Of a stretch of 64,000 bases of DNA, positions 1 to 8,282 are shown piece after piece. A model generated the notes under the pieces. It was given only the letters and a program-made list of their open reading frames with translations. It was not told the DNA's origin and did no database searches. A program made the position numbers and the translations under genes. Location: assembly GCA_035295745.1 (NCBI GenBank), contig DATGIL010000090.1:124001-188000 (forward strand). The letters run 5' to 3'. Source of the stretch: JAIQFL01 sp035295745. GTDB taxonomy: Bacteria > Acidobacteriota > Terriglobia > Bryobacterales > Bryobacteraceae. Within the stretch, counting starts at the first letter, position 1. Each line of letters starts with the position of its first letter.

Positions 1-923
1 CGTCCGACTGCCGAGAGGTAGAAACTTCCACCACGTGCCGGGTCAGCCCCGAGTGGCAGCCAGATGTCGACATCCGGTGGCAGCACGGCTTCGCGGGGCA
101 GTACGCCGACAACATCGACGGCCTGCTCGCTGAGTTTGAGCACCTTTCCGACGGCATTCGGATCGCCTCCATAGACACGCTGCCAGAGAGCATAGGAGAG
201 CATCGCCACTTTAGCTCCGCCGGGCCGGTCCTCGGTCGGCAGGAAGCCTCGTCCGGCAGCAGGTCTGAGGCCCAGTACATCGAGCAAGTTGTAGGTCACG
301 GACGCGGTCTTGATGCGCTGCGCCGTTCCGGAAGCATCCGAAAGGTTGGCGCCGCCCTGGCTGAAGAATCCGATTCCCTCGAACGTGGTGTTACCTTTCT
401 GCCATCCAAACGCGTCGGGATTGGAGACGCTGACGTACTTGAGGTTCCACTTGGGAGCGGTATCGTCAATATCGAGCAGCCGGCCGGCGTCGGGAAACGG
501 CAGCGGCCGTAAGAAGAGACCATTGAAGATGCTGAAGATGGCCGCATTCCCAGCGACCCCAAGCGCCAGCATTAGAATGACACTCGCACTGAACGCCGGC
601 TTCAGGCGGATCATGCGAAGGGCGACTTTGAGATCTTGCCAGATGCTTTCCACGATGCTTCCTCCTCGAGCGGTGCCGATGATGAGCGGCGTTGCGGCGA
701 TGGGTTGACGCGTCTTACGCAGACCTCGGAGGAGGTCGTCATCCGATTCCAACTCTTCGAATGCGGCCTGACGGGCTTGTGCCTCAGGCATTCCTTCGTC
801 GAGCAGTTCGCGATAGCGGTCGTCGATGTGGCGGGCGAGTTCTTCTACTACCTCCGCTTCCCTAGCGCCTGTAAGGTTCAAGGCGCGCAGCCGATCGCGT
901 ATGGCAGCGTCCCAATCAGGCAT
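1..923 (-). CDS. ADOP-type (MacB/FtsX-like) ABC transporter permease, N-terminal part, cut by window edge
   Basis: Open reading frame of about 307 codons running off the left edge, so the C-terminal permease half is missing. It starts MPDWDAAIRDRL with a soluble prefix (residues about 1-90) of the kind found in acidobacterial duplicated orphan permeases. A membrane helix follows at about residues 108-130 (FSASVILMLALGVAGNAAIF), then a MacB periplasmic core-like domain containing the family motif SYALWQRVYGGDP. Its ATG lies inside the end of the upstream padR gene (8-base overlap), so the two are probably translationally coupled. Proteins of this group are inner-membrane permeases without their own ATPase; the substrate cannot be read from sequence. 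No ATPase gene is visible nearby. Two other members of the family are in this window (27432 and 33811). Confidence 0.85.
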   Translation of the reverse strand, partial: MPDWDAAIRDRLRALNLTGAREAEVVEELARHIDDRYRELLDEGMPEAQARQAAFEELESDDDLLRGLRKTRQPIAATPLIIGTARGGSIVESIWQDLKVALRMIRLKPAFSASVILMLALGVAGNAAIFSIFNGLFLRPLPFPDAGRLLDIDDTAPKWNLKYVSVSNPDAFGWQKGNTTFEGIGFFSQGGANLSDASGTAQRIKTASVTYNLLDVLGLRPAAGRGFLPTEDRPGGAKVAMLSYALWQRVYGGDPNAVGKVLKLSEQAVDVVGVLPREAVLPPDVDIWLPLGADPARGGSFYLSAVG

Positions 924-1260
924 ATTCGATTCCAGTAATGTCGCGGACAGCCGCTACAAACGCGCTCCAGGTGGTGCGCCGATCGGCGAGAATCTTCCGT
1001 CCCGCGGGCAGGATGCGGTAGAAGCGGCGGCGGCGCTGGCCTGCCTTTTCGACCCAATAGCCATGAATCCAACCGCGATCCTCCAGCCGGTACAGAAGCG
1101 GGTACAGCGAGGCAACGCGAAAACAAACCGTGCCTTTGGAGCGGGTTTCGATCAGTTTCGCGATTTCGTAACCGTGGCGGGGCTGCGTTTCGATGAGGGA
1201 CAGAATGAGGAGTTCAGCGCTGCCTTTTTTCAGGTCACGGCCAACCGGCTGTTGAGACAT
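916..1260 (-). CDS. PadR-family transcriptional regulator
   Basis: 114-residue protein starting MSQQPVGRDLKKG. A PadR winged helix covers nearly the whole length, with the typical LLILSLIETQPRHGYEIAKLI and SLYPLLYRLEDRGWI segments. A longer frame extends upstream, but this ATG is preferred because the operator-like inverted repeat lies immediately upstream and the PadR homology begins here. Its last codons overlap the first codons of the permease gene, an arrangement repeated at 33476/33811. By analogy with known PadR proteins it probably represses its own promoter and the permease; the effector is unknown. Confidence 0.88.
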   Translation of the reverse strand: MSQQPVGRDLKKGSAELLILSLIETQPRHGYEIAKLIETRSKGTVCFRVASLYPLLYRLEDRGWIHGYWVEKAGQRRRRFYRILPAGRKILADRRTTWSAFVAAVRDITGIEYA

Positions 1261-1263
1261 AGA

Positions 1264-1289
1264 TTGTAGAACAATATATGGTTCTACAA
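1264..1289. promoter_or_regulatory. Perfect inverted repeat upstream of padR, probable operator
   Basis: Arms TTGTAGAAC and GTTCTACAA (9 bp, perfect) are separated by 8 bases. The site ends 3 bases upstream of the padR start codon on the minus strand. Position and symmetry fit a PadR dimer site giving autoregulation. Inverted repeats also lie just upstream of the other two padR genes in the window. Confidence 0.6.
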
Positions 1290-1470
1290 GTGTGAATGTC
1301 AAGCATCGGTGGCGGCGATTGTCATCGGGCGGCGGCGTTACGTCGGACCCAGTAGACAGCCCGAAAAGTCTCGACAAGAGTGTCGAGACGGCAAACAGGA
1401 GTGTTTGCGCCACGACAGCAGCCGTCCGAATCGATCCAGTCCAGGCTCTTGGTGGCGAATAGGTGAGGCG

Positions 1471-3027
1471 CTACGAAGCCGCCCGGCATGCCTCGAGCAC
1501 GAAAGTCAGCACCTTGCGCGTATCCATCGGATCGATGATCGCGTCTGCGTGCCCGCGGGCGGCAGCGTAACGCGCGTCGAGCCACCGCTCGTAATCGGAA
1601 CGCGTTTTCTCGATCGCCTCCTTCAGATCGGGCGGCATGGGCGCGCCTTTGCACTTCTCCAATTCGGCGGAAAAAAGCGCCATCACCGCCGAATCGCCCT
1701 CCATCACGCCGATCCGCGCGGTGGGCCAGTTGATGGTGAAGTTCGGATCGAAACCTTGGCCGGCCATCGCGTAATATCCTGCACCGCTAGCGTGATTCAA
1801 CGTCAGGACGACTTTCGGGACGGTGGCGCATGACATGGTCTCTACCATTTCCGCACCCGCGCGGATGATGCCCTCACGCTCGGCCTCCGGGCCGACCATG
1901 AAACCGGAAACGTCCTGCAGGTACACGATTGGATGCCGCAGGCGTTCGCTATTCTCCACGAAGTACGCGACCTTTCGTGCGGACTCGGCGTAGATAATGC
2001 CACCAATTCGCGGACGGCCCTCCGCCTTGAGAAATCCCCGCCGATTGGCCACGATCGAGACCGGATGTCCCGCCAGATTTGCGGTGGCGCACAGCATCTC
2101 GGGGGCGTATTCAGGCTGAAACTCCGCATAGTCGCTACCGTCGAAGATGCGGAAGATCACTTCCTCGATGTCGTACGGCAGGCGATGGTCTGCGGGCAGC
2201 ACACCGTACATGTCCGATCCGTCGCGTAGCGGCGGAACGCCTCCCGCCGCATCTGCCGGGACGGGCGGTAGTTGGCGAAAGCGTTGACGGATGCGCGCCA
2301 GGCAGTCGGCATCGTCTTTGGCCATATAGTGGGCCACGCCGCTGATTGCGGTGTGAAGATGGGCGCCTCCCAGCGGCTCGGAATCGATCACCTGGCCGGT
2401 TGCGCCTTTCACCAGATTGGGACCGCCGAGCCCCATGAAACTGGTGCCCTCCACCATGATGATGACGTCGCTTAGGGCGGGCAGGTACGCGCCCCCCGCG
2501 ATACAGGGCCCCATCACCGCGGCGATCTGCGGGATTCGCATTTTTCGCCGCATCAGCGAGTTGTAATAGAAGATGCGCCCCGCGCCATACTGGCCTGGGA
2601 AGATGCCGTCCTGGTACGGCAAGTTCACGCCCGCGGAATCCACCAGATAGACGATGGGCAGTCGATTCCGCATGGCAATCTCCTGCGCCCGCAGAATTTT
2701 GGTGATCGTTTCGGGCCACCAGGCCCCCGCCTTCACCGTGGCGTCATTGGCGACGACCACGGCGGGGCGGCCTTCGATTTTGCCCAGACCGGTGACCACT
2801 CCCGCGGCCGGAGCCTGGCCTTCGTAGCGGTCGTATGCGATCAGCAGGCCAACTTCAAAGAAGTACCCAGGGTCGAGGAGCGCGGCGATACGCTCGCGGG
2901 CGGTCATTTTGCCCGCGCGATGCTGCCGTTCGATTCGTGCGGGACCGCCGCCCTCGCGGAGGCGGTCCTCCAGCTTCTGGAGCTGTTCGATGAGTAGGCG
3001 CATGTGCGCCTGGCGCGCGATGTCCAC
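1471..3027 (-). CDS. Acyl-CoA carboxylase, carboxyltransferase (beta) subunit
   Basis: 518 residues, the usual length of biotin-dependent acyl-CoA carboxylase beta subunits (propionyl-CoA or 3-methylcrotonyl-CoA type). It has the crotonase-like N- and C-terminal halves. Visible family landmarks are the KMTARERIAALLDPG entry motif, the oxyanion-loop segment GPCIAGGAYLPALSD, the GGAHLHTAISGVAHY stretch resembling methylcrotonyl-CoA carboxylase, and a second-half GAGYYAMAGQGFDPNF segment. It would transfer the carboxyl group from carboxybiotin to an acyl-CoA in branched-chain or propionate metabolism. No biotin carboxylase or biotin-carrier gene is in the window, so the partner must be elsewhere. 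The exact acyl-CoA substrate is not resolved. The next gene upstream, NIPSNAP, ends 12 bases before this start. Confidence 0.9.
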   Translation of the reverse strand: MDIARQAHMRLLIEQLQKLEDRLREGGGPARIERQHRAGKMTARERIAALLDPGYFFEVGLLIAYDRYEGQAPAAGVVTGLGKIEGRPAVVVANDATVKAGAWWPETITKILRAQEIAMRNRLPIVYLVDSAGVNLPYQDGIFPGQYGAGRIFYYNSLMRRKMRIPQIAAVMGPCIAGGAYLPALSDVIIMVEGTSFMGLGGPNLVKGATGQVIDSEPLGGAHLHTAISGVAHYMAKDDADCLARIRQRFRQLPPVPADAAGGVPPLRDGSDMYGVLPADHRLPYDIEEVIFRIFDGSDYAEFQPEYAPEMLCATANLAGHPVSIVANRRGFLKAEGRPRIGGIIYAESARKVAYFVENSERLRHPIVYLQDVSGFMVGPEAEREGIIRAGAEMVETMSCATVPKVVLTLNHASGAGYYAMAGQGFDPNFTINWPTARIGVMEGDSAVMALFSAELEKCKGAPMPPDLKEAIEKTRSDYERWLDARYAAARGHADAIIDPMDTRKVLTFVLEACRAAS

Positions 3028-3039
3028 GTTATGTCCGCG

Positions 3040-3429
3040 CTACTTCAACATCGAAAAATCGGCTGGGTCCATAAAGACGCGGTCGACCTTCTGAACGATC
3101 TTGCCGTTGGCTTCGGAATCGGCGGCTACCTTCTTCCATTCCGGATCGGCGCTGAATTCACGCCAATTCTTGTCAGCAGCTTCGCGGCTCGGGTGGGCCA
3201 GAATATAAATCAGCGTGGTCTTAGACTTTTCCGGATCCTGCGGCACCCAGTAGCCGATGCTTTCCATCCCGTGGCGCTTGAAGATCTCGATGGTGTGATC
3301 GCGGAAACGCGCCTTCAGGGCGTCCAGCTTGCCTTCAAAGCAGGTGTAGGTCCGCAGTTCATACACTTTGGTCTGCGCGGCGGCAATAGCGGCACAGAGG
3401 AGTCCCAGGAGTAGCAGTCGTCGAATCAT
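3040..3429 (-). CDS. Secreted NIPSNAP-family protein
   Basis: 129 residues. A hydrophobic signal peptide (MIRRLLLLGLLCAAIAAAQ) precedes a single NIPSNAP/dimeric alpha-beta barrel domain with the diagnostic start KVYELRTYTC and the ESIGYWVPQ segment. Family function is not established biochemically. Soil Acidobacteria and Planctomycetes carry many exported copies. It sits 9 bases from the end of the upstream lipoprotein gene and 12 bases from the carboxylase gene, suggesting one transcript. Confidence 0.82.
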   Translation of the reverse strand: MIRRLLLLGLLCAAIAAAQTKVYELRTYTCFEGKLDALKARFRDHTIEIFKRHGMESIGYWVPQDPEKSKTTLIYILAHPSREAADKNWREFSADPEWKKVAADSEANGKIVQKVDRVFMDPADFSMLK

Positions 3430-3438
3430 GACGTGATT

Positions 3439-4575
3439 TTAGCGCGCTATGCCAGGAGCTGGCTGGCTTCCGGCGTTTTGTTCTTTGAATGCCAGCACAT
3501 CTTTCAGCGCCTGCTGCACGTACGCATCGTTGGGATTAGTCTTCAAGACAGCCTGGATTTGGGCAATGCCCTGGTCGACCTGGCCGGATAGGTGGACCAT
3601 CGCGCGGCCCAGGTTGACGCCAACCGAGGGATTCCCGGGGTCAAGCTGCAGCGCCTTGCGAAACGCGGCTTCGGATTCTTCATAGCGGCGCATGTTCAGC
3701 AGGGCTCCCCCCAAACCGTTCCACGCCACGGCGTGCGCTGGGTTCATCTTGAGAACTTTGCGAAACTCGGACTCCGCGTCGGCGTAGCGGTTCATAACCA
3801 GGTAGGATTTTGCGATCATGTAGTGCACATTCAGGTCGCCGGGGGAGAGAACGGCCGCGCGTGCCAGCGGGTCCAGAGCCTTTTCGTGGTTGCCGCCCGT
3901 CCAGAGCTCGTGGCCAATGAACAAATAGGATTGAAACAGCGGATTGGCCTCCGGATTGAGACCAGTACTGGTATAGAGCTTGGCCAGCTCCGCTTCGGAC
4001 TCGGGGTCGAGCGCGGAAGGCCCACGTCCCAATGGAGCCAGACGCGTCAGATGCACGACATCGCGCGCGGCGGAGTCGAACGAATTCCCCGGCGGCAGGT
4101 GCAGGACGGAATCACTTTTATTCGAGTGCCAGGCAGCGAAGACGTGCGCCAGTTCGTGCGCCAGCCGGAGTTCGTTCTGCTCTTCGCTTCCATTGGGCAG
4201 GTCGAAGACCAACACGCGCGGGTCGAACGCCAACGCGATGCCGGGCTCCGCACCCCCATCGGGAGTGGTAAATCCGATCTGCAGCAGATTGGGATCGGGT
4301 GTGCGCGAGCCCAGCAGCCGGCGCTTCTGCTCCGAATTCATCTGCGTCCCCGGGCCCCACTCCTCTACGTCCACCAACTCCAATTGAATGTGGAATTCCC
4401 GATCGTACAAGAGCGAAACGTCGTGAATTCGGGACGAGATCACATCGCGCCAATGAGGGCGTGCGCGAAATGTGGGGTCGGCTGCCCCAACCACCCGGAA
4501 ACCCCGCGACTCGACGGGCTTGCGTTGTCCACAAGCCAACAGGGTGAGAGCACTTAGCAGCACCAGGCGGCGCAT
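3439..4575 (-). CDS. Lipoprotein with metzincin-like HExxH site and C-terminal TPRs
   Basis: 378 residues. A lipoprotein signal ends in LLACG (acylated Cys at about 15). Residues about 30-200 form a domain of uncertain family containing HELAHVFAAWH, which matches HExxHxxxxxH, the spacing of three histidine zinc ligands in metzincins. The glycine that normally follows the second histidine is replaced. Residues about 200-370 carry at least four TPR-like repeats (for example DLNVHYMIAKSYLVMNRYAD and AVAWNGLGGALLNMRRYEES). A membrane-anchored periplasmic protease or peptide-binding protein is plausible, but catalysis is unproven. It is upstream of the NIPSNAP gene in the same direction. Confidence 0.75.
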   Translation of the reverse strand: MRRLVLLSALTLLACGQRKPVESRGFRVVGAADPTFRARPHWRDVISSRIHDVSLLYDREFHIQLELVDVEEWGPGTQMNSEQKRRLLGSRTPDPNLLQIGFTTPDGGAEPGIALAFDPRVLVFDLPNGSEEQNELRLAHELAHVFAAWHSNKSDSVLHLPPGNSFDSAARDVVHLTRLAPLGRGPSALDPESEAELAKLYTSTGLNPEANPLFQSYLFIGHELWTGGNHEKALDPLARAAVLSPGDLNVHYMIAKSYLVMNRYADAESEFRKVLKMNPAHAVAWNGLGGALLNMRRYEESEAAFRKALQLDPGNPSVGVNLGRAMVHLSGQVDQGIAQIQAVLKTNPNDAYVQQALKDVLAFKEQNAGSQPAPGIAR

Positions 4576-4749
4576 GCGAGTGATTTTAGCACGTGAGGAA
4601 AGGAAAACCGGTTGGATGGGATTCGGGCGGGGAGTCCTTGGTTCGGCTCAAATGTTCAAGCCGTCCGAGCGCACCCCGCCACTCTTCTCAGTGGTTCAAG
4701 CACGATTGTGCTCAAACGACGCAGCACCGGTAAGGGAGTGAATTCCTGC

Positions 4750-5073
4750 TTAAACCTGGAAAGAGCTGCCGCATCCACAGGTGGACTTCACCTGCGGATT
4801 GTTGAACTTGAAACCCGATCCTTCCAGGGTCTCCACATAATCCACTTCCGCGCCATCCAGATAGAGCAGGCTCGCCTGGTCGATGAACACCTTCAACCCG
4901 TTGTAATTATAGGTCTTATCCAGCATGTTTGGCTGGTTCTCGAAAGCCATCGAGTAACTGAACCCGGAGCAGCCTCCACCCACGACTGCAATCCGCAGCC
5001 CGGCAGGAGCGGGCTCCTGGCTATTCATGATCTCTCTTACCTTACCAACCGCTCGTTCCGTTAATTGAACCAT
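4750..5073 (-). CDS. erpA: Fe-S cluster carrier/insertion protein, ErpA/IscA (HesB) family
   Basis: 107 residues, full length for A-type Fe-S carriers. The three conserved cysteines are visible: one in the GGGCSGFSY segment (about residue 35) and two in the C-terminal CGCGSSF motif. A-type proteins receive [2Fe-2S]/[4Fe-4S] clusters from the scaffold and pass them to apo-enzymes in the cytoplasm. No isc/suf genes flank it, which favours a stand-alone ErpA-type role, although IscA and ErpA cannot be separated from sequence alone. The start follows a purine-rich stretch (CCAGGAG) upstream. Confidence 0.9.
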   Translation of the reverse strand: MVQLTERAVGKVREIMNSQEPAPAGLRIAVVGGGCSGFSYSMAFENQPNMLDKTYNYNGLKVFIDQASLLYLDGAEVDYVETLEGSGFKFNNPQVKSTCGCGSSFQV

Positions 5074-5331
5074 GTTGTCTTTATACTCCTGGTAGGGGTG
5101 TAATGGCGTCGCATCATTATAGACGAAGTTGAGCGATTCGCTCCATCCCTTCGCCTTTTAGATGTAAAACGATGCGGTTGGGTCGCGCAAAATCGAGCCT
5201 CAGCGGCGGAACGCTTCGCGATGGCGCTGCGGGATCGTCGTGGCGAGGATGGCGGCTGTGGTATCTTGCAATTGGTAGTGTAGGGCAGGTACTTGAAACC
5301 CGAAAAGGGTGTTTCGCGTCGGAATCGGTGT

Positions 5332-5997
5332 ATGGGAACACTGACTGACGCTCTGACGCTCCCTGGGTTCGGTAGTAAGGTTGCGGCGAAATCTAGAGTG
5401 GACTATCAGAATACCCCGGAAGGCTCTTTGGTCCGGCGCGCCCAGGCTGGCGACGACACGGCGTTCCGCGAAATCGTCGACCGCTACCAGTCTAAAGTGT
5501 TTTCCATCATTCACGGGATCGTGCGACAGCGCAACGACGTGGAAGACATTGCGCAACAGGTATTTGCCAAGGTCTACCTTTCCGTCAAGAGCTTCGATTT
5601 CCGCAGTTCCCTGATCACCTGGATCTACAAAATTACGGTTAATGAGTGCTTCGACTATCTGCGCAAGCGGAAAGTCCGCAAGCTGGTTTACGAGAGCGAC
5701 CTCAGCGAAGACGAGGTCCGCCGGGTAGAAAACACCGAGCCGAATATCGACCGTCAAGCTCCGGCGGACGCCGACCTGGCGCGCCGCGACTACGTGTTGA
5801 AGCTCCTCACGCGGGTTTCCGAGGAGGAGCGCATGCTGCTCATGATGAAAGAAGTGGAGGGGTTTTCGGTGGAAGAGCTGGCGGAGAAGACCGGCATGAA
5901 CGAAAACACCATCAAAGTTAAGTTGTTTCGCGCACGGCAGAAGCTGGTCAAGGCGGCGCAACGCCTGGAACGCGCTCCCGGCCTGGTGGCTGGTTGA
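5332..5997 (+). CDS. ECF-type RNA polymerase sigma factor
   Basis: 221 residues from the chosen ATG (MGTLTDALTLPG); an in-frame codon at 5293 would add 13 residues and cannot be excluded. Region 2 is seen at about residues 35-105 (DVEDIAQQVFAKVY, WIYKITVNECFDYLRKR). Region 4 is at about 150-205 (EERMLLMMKEVEGFSVEELA, then the recognition helix MNENTIKVKLFRARQKL). It belongs to the RpoE-like ECF group. The next gene encodes a ZAS-type anti-sigma factor 184 bases downstream, the usual partner arrangement. Confidence 0.92.
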   Translation: MGTLTDALTLPGFGSKVAAKSRVDYQNTPEGSLVRRAQAGDDTAFREIVDRYQSKVFSIIHGIVRQRNDVEDIAQQVFAKVYLSVKSFDFRSSLITWIYKITVNECFDYLRKRKVRKLVYESDLSEDEVRRVENTEPNIDRQAPADADLARRDYVLKLLTRVSEEERMLLMMKEVEGFSVEELAEKTGMNENTIKVKLFRARQKLVKAAQRLERAPGLVAG

Positions 5998-6181
5998 GCC
6001 GGATCGGCCGCGGGTAAAGTAGTCGATCCCGAGAAGCCGGTGCGAATGAGTTAGAGAGTTTCGAAAATAGGAACAGATCCCGGAAGCGGGCGGGTTCCGG
6101 TGGCCCATCAGCCCGGAACAACAAGACCCGCAATGGGAAAGACTTGGCCGTAGCAGGTAACATTTGTAAGGGAAGAAACAT

Positions 6182-6646
6182 ATGCACGTGGTAGTGATGG
6201 ACAGCCTCGAAGAGTATCTGGCCGGGATGCTGGAACCGGCGACTCAACGAAAAATCGAGGCACACCTGAGCGCCTGCAAGATGTGCCGCGAAGAGATCCA
6301 CAGCATGCAGGATGTCTCGTCGTTGTTTGGAGCGTTGCGGTCCGATGAGATGTTCGAACCGTCAACCAACTTCTACGCTGGCGTGCGCCAACAGATCGCT
6401 GAGAGCAAACCTGCGCCCTCGTTTGCCGGCATTTTCGCGATGGATTTTGCATTGGGGCGCCGGCTGGTGTTTGCGTCGCTGATCACGCTGGCAGTCTTGG
6501 GCAGCTATCTGGTCTCCAGCGAGATCGAGTATCAAGCCGGACCTTCTCCTGCCGCGATCATGGCGGAGCAGGACTCGCCGAGCTTCGATGCTGCACCAGC
6601 GCGAGACAACATGCTGGTCACGCTGACGGCCTATGAGCAGCACTAA
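6182..6646 (+). CDS. Membrane anti-sigma factor with ZAS zinc motif
   Basis: 154 residues. The N-terminal half has the ZAS anti-sigma signature HLSACKMC (Hx3Cx2C) at about residues 27-34, a short linker, one transmembrane helix at about residues 97-115 (LVFASLITLAVLGSYLV), and a short exported tail. It should hold the upstream ECF sigma at the membrane until a signal triggers release. A good ribosome-binding site (AAGGGAAG) precedes the ATG. The gene overlaps the next one by 14 bases, implying coupled translation. Confidence 0.85.
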   Translation: MHVVVMDSLEEYLAGMLEPATQRKIEAHLSACKMCREEIHSMQDVSSLFGALRSDEMFEPSTNFYAGVRQQIAESKPAPSFAGIFAMDFALGRRLVFASLITLAVLGSYLVSSEIEYQAGPSPAAIMAEQDSPSFDAAPARDNMLVTLTAYEQH

Positions 6647-7013
6647 TCTTGTGTTGGAGCGGTTGCCCGACAGGCGATCGATGGATCCGAAGATCGGAAC
6701 CGCTCTCATGCTTCTGCTGGTCTTCCTGGCGGGAGCCGCTGCCGGCGCTGTGGCAATGAACCTCGGCGTGCACAAACAGTTGCACCAGCCCTCTTTCGAC
6801 ACGCCCGCGGGCAAAGCGCGCTACTTCGAGCGCATGCGTAAGGAACTGGATCTTACACCCGCCCAGGCAGAGCAAATCGAGTCTCTTCTCAACGATTTCT
6901 GGCAGCTCTATCATACGGTGCTGAGCGACAGCAAGCAGCGCGTGGAGCAGTTGTTGAACGACGATCAAAAGAAGAAATTCGAGTTGTTCCTCCAGCAACA
7001 GCAGCCGAGATAA
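6633..7013 (+). CDS. Single-pass membrane protein with exported helical domain, heavy-metal-sensor/Spy-like
   Basis: 126 residues. A short cytoplasmic N-terminus is followed by a hydrophobic helix at about residues 22-44 (GTALMLLLVFLAGAAAGAV). A charged, all-helical exported domain follows with YFERMRKELDLTPAQAEQIESLL, a pattern seen in periplasmic heavy-metal-sensor/CpxP-Spy-like proteins (LTxxQ-like motif). It overlaps the anti-sigma gene by 14 bases, so it is likely the third member of the sigma/anti-sigma module and may sense an envelope or metal signal. That role is inferred from context only. Confidence 0.7.
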   Translation: MSSTNLVLERLPDRRSMDPKIGTALMLLLVFLAGAAAGAVAMNLGVHKQLHQPSFDTPAGKARYFERMRKELDLTPAQAEQIESLLNDFWQLYHTVLSDSKQRVEQLLNDDQKKKFELFLQQQQPR

Positions 7014-7056
7014 CTCCGGCCCGCTCCGTCTCCGCGAAATCCTCTACACTGGAACC

Positions 7057-8109
7057 TTGGACGCCCTGGATCATAGTGTATCGGGACAGCCTCTCCGCTT
7101 CGCCAAAGGCTTGCAGTCGATCGGGCAAGACGTGACGGCGTGGCTTACTCCCAACGGCGGTTGGGGTGAAAGCAATTCCGCGTTGATCACGGGGAAAGGC
7201 TCTTCGCTGCTCGTCGACACGCTTTGGGACTTGCCCCGCACTACCGCGATGCTGAACGGATTCGCACCAATCCTGGAATCGGCGCCGATCCGGCAATTGG
7301 TAAACACGCATGCCGATGGCGACCATTGGTTCGGCAATGAGGTGGTGGGCGCGCACGAGATCATCGCGACCAAGGCGGCAGATCGCAGCATGCGCCGTCA
7401 TGGTCCCGGACAGATGAAGTTCCTGCCCTTCGTTACCAAGGCATACCGGCTCGTCAGCTTAATCCCGCTTCCCAGGCGCAAGCGGTGGCAGATTGCCGCG
7501 GATTACCTGCAGGAGATGATCCGGCACTCCGATTTCACCAATATCAACCCGGCCTTCGCGAACTCCACCTTTTCCGGGCGGCTGAATGTAGATGTTGGAG
7601 GACGCGAGGTGCGTCTGATCGAGGTAGGGCCCGCGCACACTTCCGGGGATCTCGTCGTTCACCTGCCCGATGCGCAGATTGTGTTCGCGGGCGACATCCT
7701 GTTTCATGGCACCGTTCCAGTGCTTTGGGATGGCTCATCCCGCAACTGGATCAAGGCTTGCGAGCGCATCCTGGAGTTGAAGCCGGAGACGATTCTACCC
7801 GGGCATGGCCCAATCACGGGGCCGGAGTCCCTGGACGCGGTCAGAAAATATTGGTTGTTTCTCAGGTCTGCCGTGCGGCGTCACTTCGAAAAGGCCCGGC
7901 CGCCGCTGATGGCTGCCGCCTACATCAGCCGAAGCGACGAATATCTGCGCCAGCCCTTTGCCAAGTGGGACGGCCAGGAGCGGATCGTGATTAACGTGCA
8001 CGCGATCTATCGCCGGCTGCTTGGCCGGGCGCGCGCCGTGAGCCCATGGAGACGCCTGCAATTGCTGCGCGAGGCGTCACAACTGGCCGAAGTCGAGTTG
8101 GACGATTAG
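7057..8109 (+). CDS. Metallo-beta-lactamase-fold hydrolase
   Basis: 350 residues from a TTG start (no better ATG in frame). Metal-site landmarks are NTHADGDHWFGN at about residue 83, a histidine in VGPAHTSGDLVVHLPD (about 193), FAGDILFHG (about 211) and LPGHGPI (about 249). The first motif reads HxDxDH rather than the common HxHxDH, so one canonical histidine is an aspartate. The family includes lactonases, glyoxalase II-like enzymes and cyclases; substrate is unknown. No signal peptide is visible, so it is probably cytoplasmic. Confidence 0.82.
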   Translation: MDALDHSVSGQPLRFAKGLQSIGQDVTAWLTPNGGWGESNSALITGKGSSLLVDTLWDLPRTTAMLNGFAPILESAPIRQLVNTHADGDHWFGNEVVGAHEIIATKAADRSMRRHGPGQMKFLPFVTKAYRLVSLIPLPRRKRWQIAADYLQEMIRHSDFTNINPAFANSTFSGRLNVDVGGREVRLIEVGPAHTSGDLVVHLPDAQIVFAGDILFHGTVPVLWDGSSRNWIKACERILELKPETILPGHGPITGPESLDAVRKYWLFLRSAVRRHFEKARPPLMAAAYISRSDEYLRQPFAKWDGQERIVINVHAIYRRLLGRARAVSPWRRLQLLREASQLAEVELDD

Positions 8110-8282
8110 AGGCCAAGCCAGCTTTCTCATCCCTCCCGATGACGCTCAAAAGGGCTATTGCGTGGATGTGCTTTTTCCGCACAATGTGCCGTACTTTCAA
8201 TAACTTCGCTCTGTAAAGATTTGTGAATCGATGTGTCCTTTCGGGGCGCTGGAGCGTCTAGCCAAGTACAAGGAAAAATTTG

